This document shows, in pieces, positions 60,943 to 64,000 of a stretch of 64,000 nucleotides of DNA. Both the position numbers and the translations under genes were made by a program. The DNA is from JACCTU01 sp963809175. Its GTDB lineage: Bacteria; Actinomycetota; Thermoleophilia; Gaiellales; Gaiellaceae. The DNA is taken from the NCBI GenBank assembly GCA_963809175.1, contig CAWEIK010000001.1, forward strand, positions 868,001 through 932,000, given 5' to 3'. Below the pieces are notes generated by a model that was not told where the DNA came from, ran no database searches, and saw nothing but the letters and a program-made list of their open reading frames with translations. The stretch's first letter is position 1. Every line of letters begins with the position of its first letter.

Positions 60943-61724
60943 ACGACCTTCGCGAAGTGCTTCGCTTCGAGTCGGTAGATCGGCAGGAACGCTGCGAGGA
61001 GCAGGAGTGCGACCGCGGTGGGGTAGAGCAACTCCCACGCCGCCGGGCGATGGCCGTCCAGGAGCACGGCCCGGTACGCCTCGAAGAGCCCGGTCAGCGG
61101 ATTCAGCCGGAGCAGCTCGTACGCCTCTCCGCCGACGGCCGCGAGCGGAACGAGGCCTGGTGCGAGGAAGAACAGCGCTCGAACGAAGCTGATCATGAAC
61201 GGGCGCAGCTCGCGAAACCACAGGCCGACGAGCGAAGCCGTGTACGCGAACGCGATCGCCAGCAGGAGGTTCACCACGAGCACCACCGGGAGCCAGAGAA
61301 CGGCAGCCGTCGGCGCGACGTCGTAGACGATCATCATCAGCGCCGGGAGGCTGAGGCTCGCGGTGAAGGCGACGGCCTCCGTCAACGAGCCCGAGAGCGG
61401 GATGAGGGTCCCCGGAAACGCCGTGTTGAGGACGATCGAGCGGCGCAGCCGAACGGCGTTTATGCCGTTCGTGACCGACATCATCACGAGCTGAAACGGG
61501 ATCACCGCGCAGGCGAGGCTGAGCCCGGGAGCTTCGCCCGGGCGTTCGAGGACGAAGGTCACGAGCAGGAGGTACACGCCGACCAGCGCGAACGGGTCGA
61601 GCAGCCACTTGAGGAGCCGAAACCGTCCGCGGCCGTACCGGGCGCGAAGGTCCGACGCGACGAGCGCGGCCAGGACCTCCCAGCCGCGGTGCGCGCCGCG
61701 TAGCCGTTCAGTCAGCGACGGCAA
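60939..61724 (-). CDS. ABC-2 polysaccharide exporter permease (Wzm/TagG-like)
   Basis: A 261-residue permease with six helices. LVASDLRARYGRGRFRLLKW near residue 21 and LLDPFALVGVYLLLVTFVLE match the start of Wzm/TagG/KpsM. LNTAFPGTLIPLSGSLTEAV (near 99) and LRLNPLTGLFEAYRAVLLDG (near 205) are also family signatures. It forms a two-gene exporter for a lipid-linked glycan with the downstream ATPase. Glycosyltransferase genes would be expected nearby but lie outside the window or are absent. Confidence 0.88.
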   Translation of the reverse strand: MPSLTERLRGAHRGWEVLAALVASDLRARYGRGRFRLLKWLLDPFALVGVYLLLVTFVLERPGEAPGLSLACAVIPFQLVMMSVTNGINAVRLRRSIVLNTAFPGTLIPLSGSLTEAVAFTASLSLPALMMIVYDVAPTAAVLWLPVVLVVNLLLAIAFAYTASLVGLWFRELRPFMISFVRALFFLAPGLVPLAAVGGEAYELLRLNPLTGLFEAYRAVLLDGHRPAAWELLYPTAVALLLLAAFLPIYRLEAKHFAKVV

Positions 61725-61881
61725 GCCGATGCTGGTTCAGGTGCTCTCTCGCGAGGACGACGTGGTGGAAGGGGAGTCTATGGACGCCCTCCGACGAGCC
61801 CTGATCCCTCGGAAACGGGGTAGCGCGAGCCGAAAACCTCGCCTACGTTGAGCAGGTCGGCCTGCGGCCCCGGCGCCTCCG

Positions 61882-64000
61882 ATGACCGCTGCCAGCCGAA
61901 CGCCACTCATCCTCGTCGTCGCCGTCCTGGCGCTCGGCGCGTCGGGTGCTGCCCTGCCGGCCTCCGCGAAGAGCCCGAAGGCGAAGGCCGTCCCCGGCGA
62001 GTTGATCGTCGGGTTCGAGCCAGGCGTCTCCGACGCCGAGCGCCGTCAGCTGCTGCGCCGGATCGGCGGCGGTGAGAAGCGCCGGTTCAGCCGGATCCGC
62101 GGCGCGCTCGTCACGGTGTCGCCGAGCCGCAGGGACGCCGTCCTCGCCGAGCTCCGCGCCGACCCGCTCGTCCGCTACGTGGAGCCGAACTACGTGCTCG
62201 AGACGGCAGCCGTCCCCGACGATCCGCACTACAGCCGTCTCTGGGGCTTGAACAACACCGGCCAGGTCGTCAACGGCTGGCCCGGGACTCCCGACGCCGA
62301 CGCCGACGTCGACGCAGCGTGGTCGGTCACGACGGGAGACCCCGGCGTGGTCGTGGCAGTGATCGACACCGGCGTCGACCAGTCGCATCCCGACCTCGCT
62401 GCGAACACGTGGGTCAACGCCGGAGAGAACTGCGCGGGCTGTCGCACCGACCACGTCGACAACGACGGCAACGGGTACGTCGACGACTGGCGCGGGTGGG
62501 ACTTCGTCGGCGGCGACAACAACCCCGCAGACGACCACGGCCACGGCACGCACGTCGCCGGCACGATCGGCGCGGTCGGCAACAACGGCGCGGGCATCGT
62601 CGGCGTCAACTGGAACGTTCGGTTGATGGGGCTGAAGTTCCTCGGCAGCGACGGATCCGGCACGACGGCGGATGCCGTCAGCGCGATCCTGTACGCCGCA
62701 GCGAACGGCGCCGACGTCCTCAACAACTCGTGGGCCGGCGGCGACTTCTCGCAGAGCCTGCTCGAGGCGATCGAGTTCGCGGACGCACGCGACGCGCTCT
62801 TCGTCGCGGCCGCGGGGAACGACGGCATGGACAACGACGCCGTCCCGACGTACCCGGCGTCCTACGAGGTTCCGAACGTCCTCGCAGTCGCCGCGAGCGA
62901 CAACGGCGACCGCCACGCCTTCTTCTCGAACTTCGGAAAACGCTCCGTCGACGTGAGCGCGCCGGGGGTCGACATCTACTCGACCTGGCCCGGCGGCTCG
63001 TACCAGTACGCGAGCGGCACCTCGATGGCGGCGCCTCACGTCGCCGGCGTCGCGGCCCTCGTCGAAGCCGCACAGCCTGCCGCGAGCGACGTCGGCGTGA
63101 AGACGCTCCTCTTGCGGACGGCCGACCCCGTCGCGGCGCTCGAGCCGGCCAGCGCGACCGGTGGACGCCTGAACGCAGGCTCCGCAGTGGCTTGCGCCGG
63201 CAGGCCGTTGCTCTGGGTCGACGCCCCGTCACCGGGCTTCGCGCTCGAGACGGGAGAGCAGCTGGCGATCAGCTTGTCGGCCTCCGCGTGCGCCGACCCC
63301 GCCGGGGCGCACGTCTCCGCGAACGTCAACGGCCAACCGGTGACGCTGCTCGCACGCGGTGACGGGCACTACACCGGCACGTACACGCCGACCGCTCCCG
63401 GAAGCCTCGAGCTGTCGGTGACCGCGACGGCAGGGAGCGCGACCGACACGCGCAGCGTCGTGGGCTCCGTCCGGCAGGTCTTTCCGATCGTGCCCGGCGG
63501 CGCGCCGGTGACCGTGACCACCACGGCGCCCGGCCAGGACGCGCAGCTCGAGTTCGAGGGCGAGGCCGGAGACCGGGTCAGCCTGCAGCTCCGCGACGTG
63601 ACGCTCGCGCAGTCGACCGTGACCATGTACGCGCCCGATGGAACGAGGTTCGGCGCCACGGCCTTCGTCGGCACGTCGGGGCTGTTCGTCGACGCGAAGA
63701 CGCTGCCGGAGAGCGGCACCTACTCGATCCTCGTCGACCCCTATGGGGACGCGGTCGGGGCGATGACGCTCGAGCTGTACGACGTGCCGGCCGACGCCAC
63801 GGCCACGATCGCACCCGGCGGATCGCCGGTCAGCCTCGCCACGACGGTTCCGGGACAGAACGCCCGCGCCACGTTCAGCGCTCCGGCGGGGTCGCGCGTC
63901 AGCGTGCGTCTCTCGGGGGTGACGATCAAGACCGCCAACGTCGCGCTGATGAAGGGGAGCACGAGCCTGACGAGCGCGATCGTCGGGACCTCCGGCGGCT
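61882..64000 (+). CDS. Secreted subtilisin-like serine protease (S8), 3' end outside the window
   Basis: The frame runs 706 codons without a stop to the last base. A signal peptide (residues 1-29, with LILVVAVLALGASGAA) and an I9-type propeptide (VPGELIVGFEPGVSDAERRQ, about 38-113) precede the catalytic domain. Catalytic residues are Asp162 (VVAVIDTGVDQSHPD), His221 (DDHGHGTHVAGTIGA) and Ser381 (ASGTSMAAPHVAGVAAL), with the oxyanion Asn in VLNNSWAGG. After residue 430 come an Ig-like segment and at least two copies of a PPC-like beta domain (PGQDAQLEFEGEAGDRVSLQ and PGQNARATFSAPAGSRVSVR). Probably an extracellular protease. The 157-base gap before it (61725-61881) shows nothing certain. Confidence 0.92.
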   Translation, partial: MTAASRTPLILVVAVLALGASGAALPASAKSPKAKAVPGELIVGFEPGVSDAERRQLLRRIGGGEKRRFSRIRGALVTVSPSRRDAVLAELRADPLVRYVEPNYVLETAAVPDDPHYSRLWGLNNTGQVVNGWPGTPDADADVDAAWSVTTGDPGVVVAVIDTGVDQSHPDLAANTWVNAGENCAGCRTDHVDNDGNGYVDDWRGWDFVGGDNNPADDHGHGTHVAGTIGAVGNNGAGIVGVNWNVRLMGLKFLGSDGSGTTADAVSAILYAAANGADVLNNSWAGGDFSQSLLEAIEFADARDALFVAAAGNDGMDNDAVPTYPASYEVPNVLAVAASDNGDRHAFFSNFGKRSVDVSAPGVDIYSTWPGGSYQYASGTSMAAPHVAGVAALVEAAQPAASDVGVKTLLLRTADPVAALEPASATGGRLNAGSAVACAGRPLLWVDAPSPGFALETGEQLAISLSASACADPAGAHVSANVNGQPVTLLARGDGHYTGTYTPTAPGSLELSVTATAGSATDTRSVVGSVRQVFPIVPGGAPVTVTTTAPGQDAQLEFEGEAGDRVSLQLRDVTLAQSTVTMYAPDGTRFGATAFVGTSGLFVDAKTLPESGTYSILVDPYGDAVGAMTLELYDVPADATATIAPGGSPVSLATTVPGQNARATFSAPAGSRVSVRLSGVTIKTANVALMKGSTSLTSAIVGTSGG

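Overview
The window is about 70% G+C and almost fully coding. No gap between genes exceeds 170 bases. No rRNA, tRNA, CRISPR array, insertion sequence, phage gene or replication origin was seen. The gene content points to a high-GC actinobacterium: OpcA with an NADP-type Zwf, an F420-type luciferase-like oxidoreductase, ANTAR signalling, a cytochrome c-fused COX subunit II, giant cyclase/AAA regulators and many ATGA/GTGA/TTGA gene overlaps. A member of the Thermoleophilia or a related deep lineage seems likely, but that is an inference from style and not from a marker gene.

Layout. 1-1.7 kb: end of an ABC-2 permease and an MFS exporter. 1.7-3.2 kb: glnA behind a short leader with two tandem hairpins. 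3.3-7.3 kb: small membrane proteins and a HisKA_2 histidine kinase paired with an ANTAR response regulator, interleaved with a VOC protein. 7.3-9.2 kb: an ABC-F ATPase. 9.2-17.2 kb: a pentose phosphate block, with tkt divergent from rpiB-tal-pgi-gnd-zwf-opcA. 17.1-21.9 kb: a secreted FN3-like protein, an amidase and a secreted HELFH metalloprotease, all on the minus strand. 21.9-25.8 kb: the terminal oxidase operon ctaC-ctaD-ctaB plus a tiny membrane protein. 25.8-32.1 kb: a Glu-Pro-rich membrane protein, a cyclase/AAA/LuxR regulator and a cupin operon. 32.0-33.5 kb: an alpha/beta hydrolase divergent from an ArsR-like repressor around a perfect 20-bp palindrome. 33.5-47.4 kb: a pyrimidine-type catabolic region. 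It holds a class III aminotransferase, MmsA, a SUFU protein, a second cyclase/AAA regulator, a DUF4242 protein, dihydropyrimidinase, an NMT1/THI5-like ABC importer, an N-carbamoyl amino-acid hydrolase, a YdcZ-type transporter and an F420-type oxidoreductase. 47.4-51.1 kb: a secreted helical protein, MsrB and an ABC-2 exporter with one ATPase and two permeases. 51.2-54.7 kb: a secreted protein with 11 tandem Ig-like repeats. 54.8-56.7 kb: a diguanylate cyclase and GreA. 56.7-60.3 kb: a reduced kdp locus (tail of kdpB, kdpC, kdpD, kdpE without its DNA-binding domain). 60.2-61.7 kb: a Wzt/Wzm-like exporter. 61.9 kb to the end: a subtilase cut by the window edge.

Function. Two blocks form coherent pathways. 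The pentose phosphate block can oxidise glucose-6-phosphate and recycle pentoses. The catabolic block matches ring opening, decarbamoylation, transamination and oxidation of beta-alanine or beta-aminoisobutyrate to acetyl- or propionyl-CoA, with its own importer. The ring-reducing enzyme (dihydropyrimidine dehydrogenase) is not in the window.

Sequence quality. Fourteen otherwise well-conserved genes are split by about 24 single-base frameshifts. All but one are read best as +1 insertions, mostly one extra base in a short run such as gg to ggg. I read these as consensus errors and annotate each such gene as one unit, giving the break points. Several genes start exactly 6-7 bases after a TANNNT-like box, which suggests leaderless transcription.
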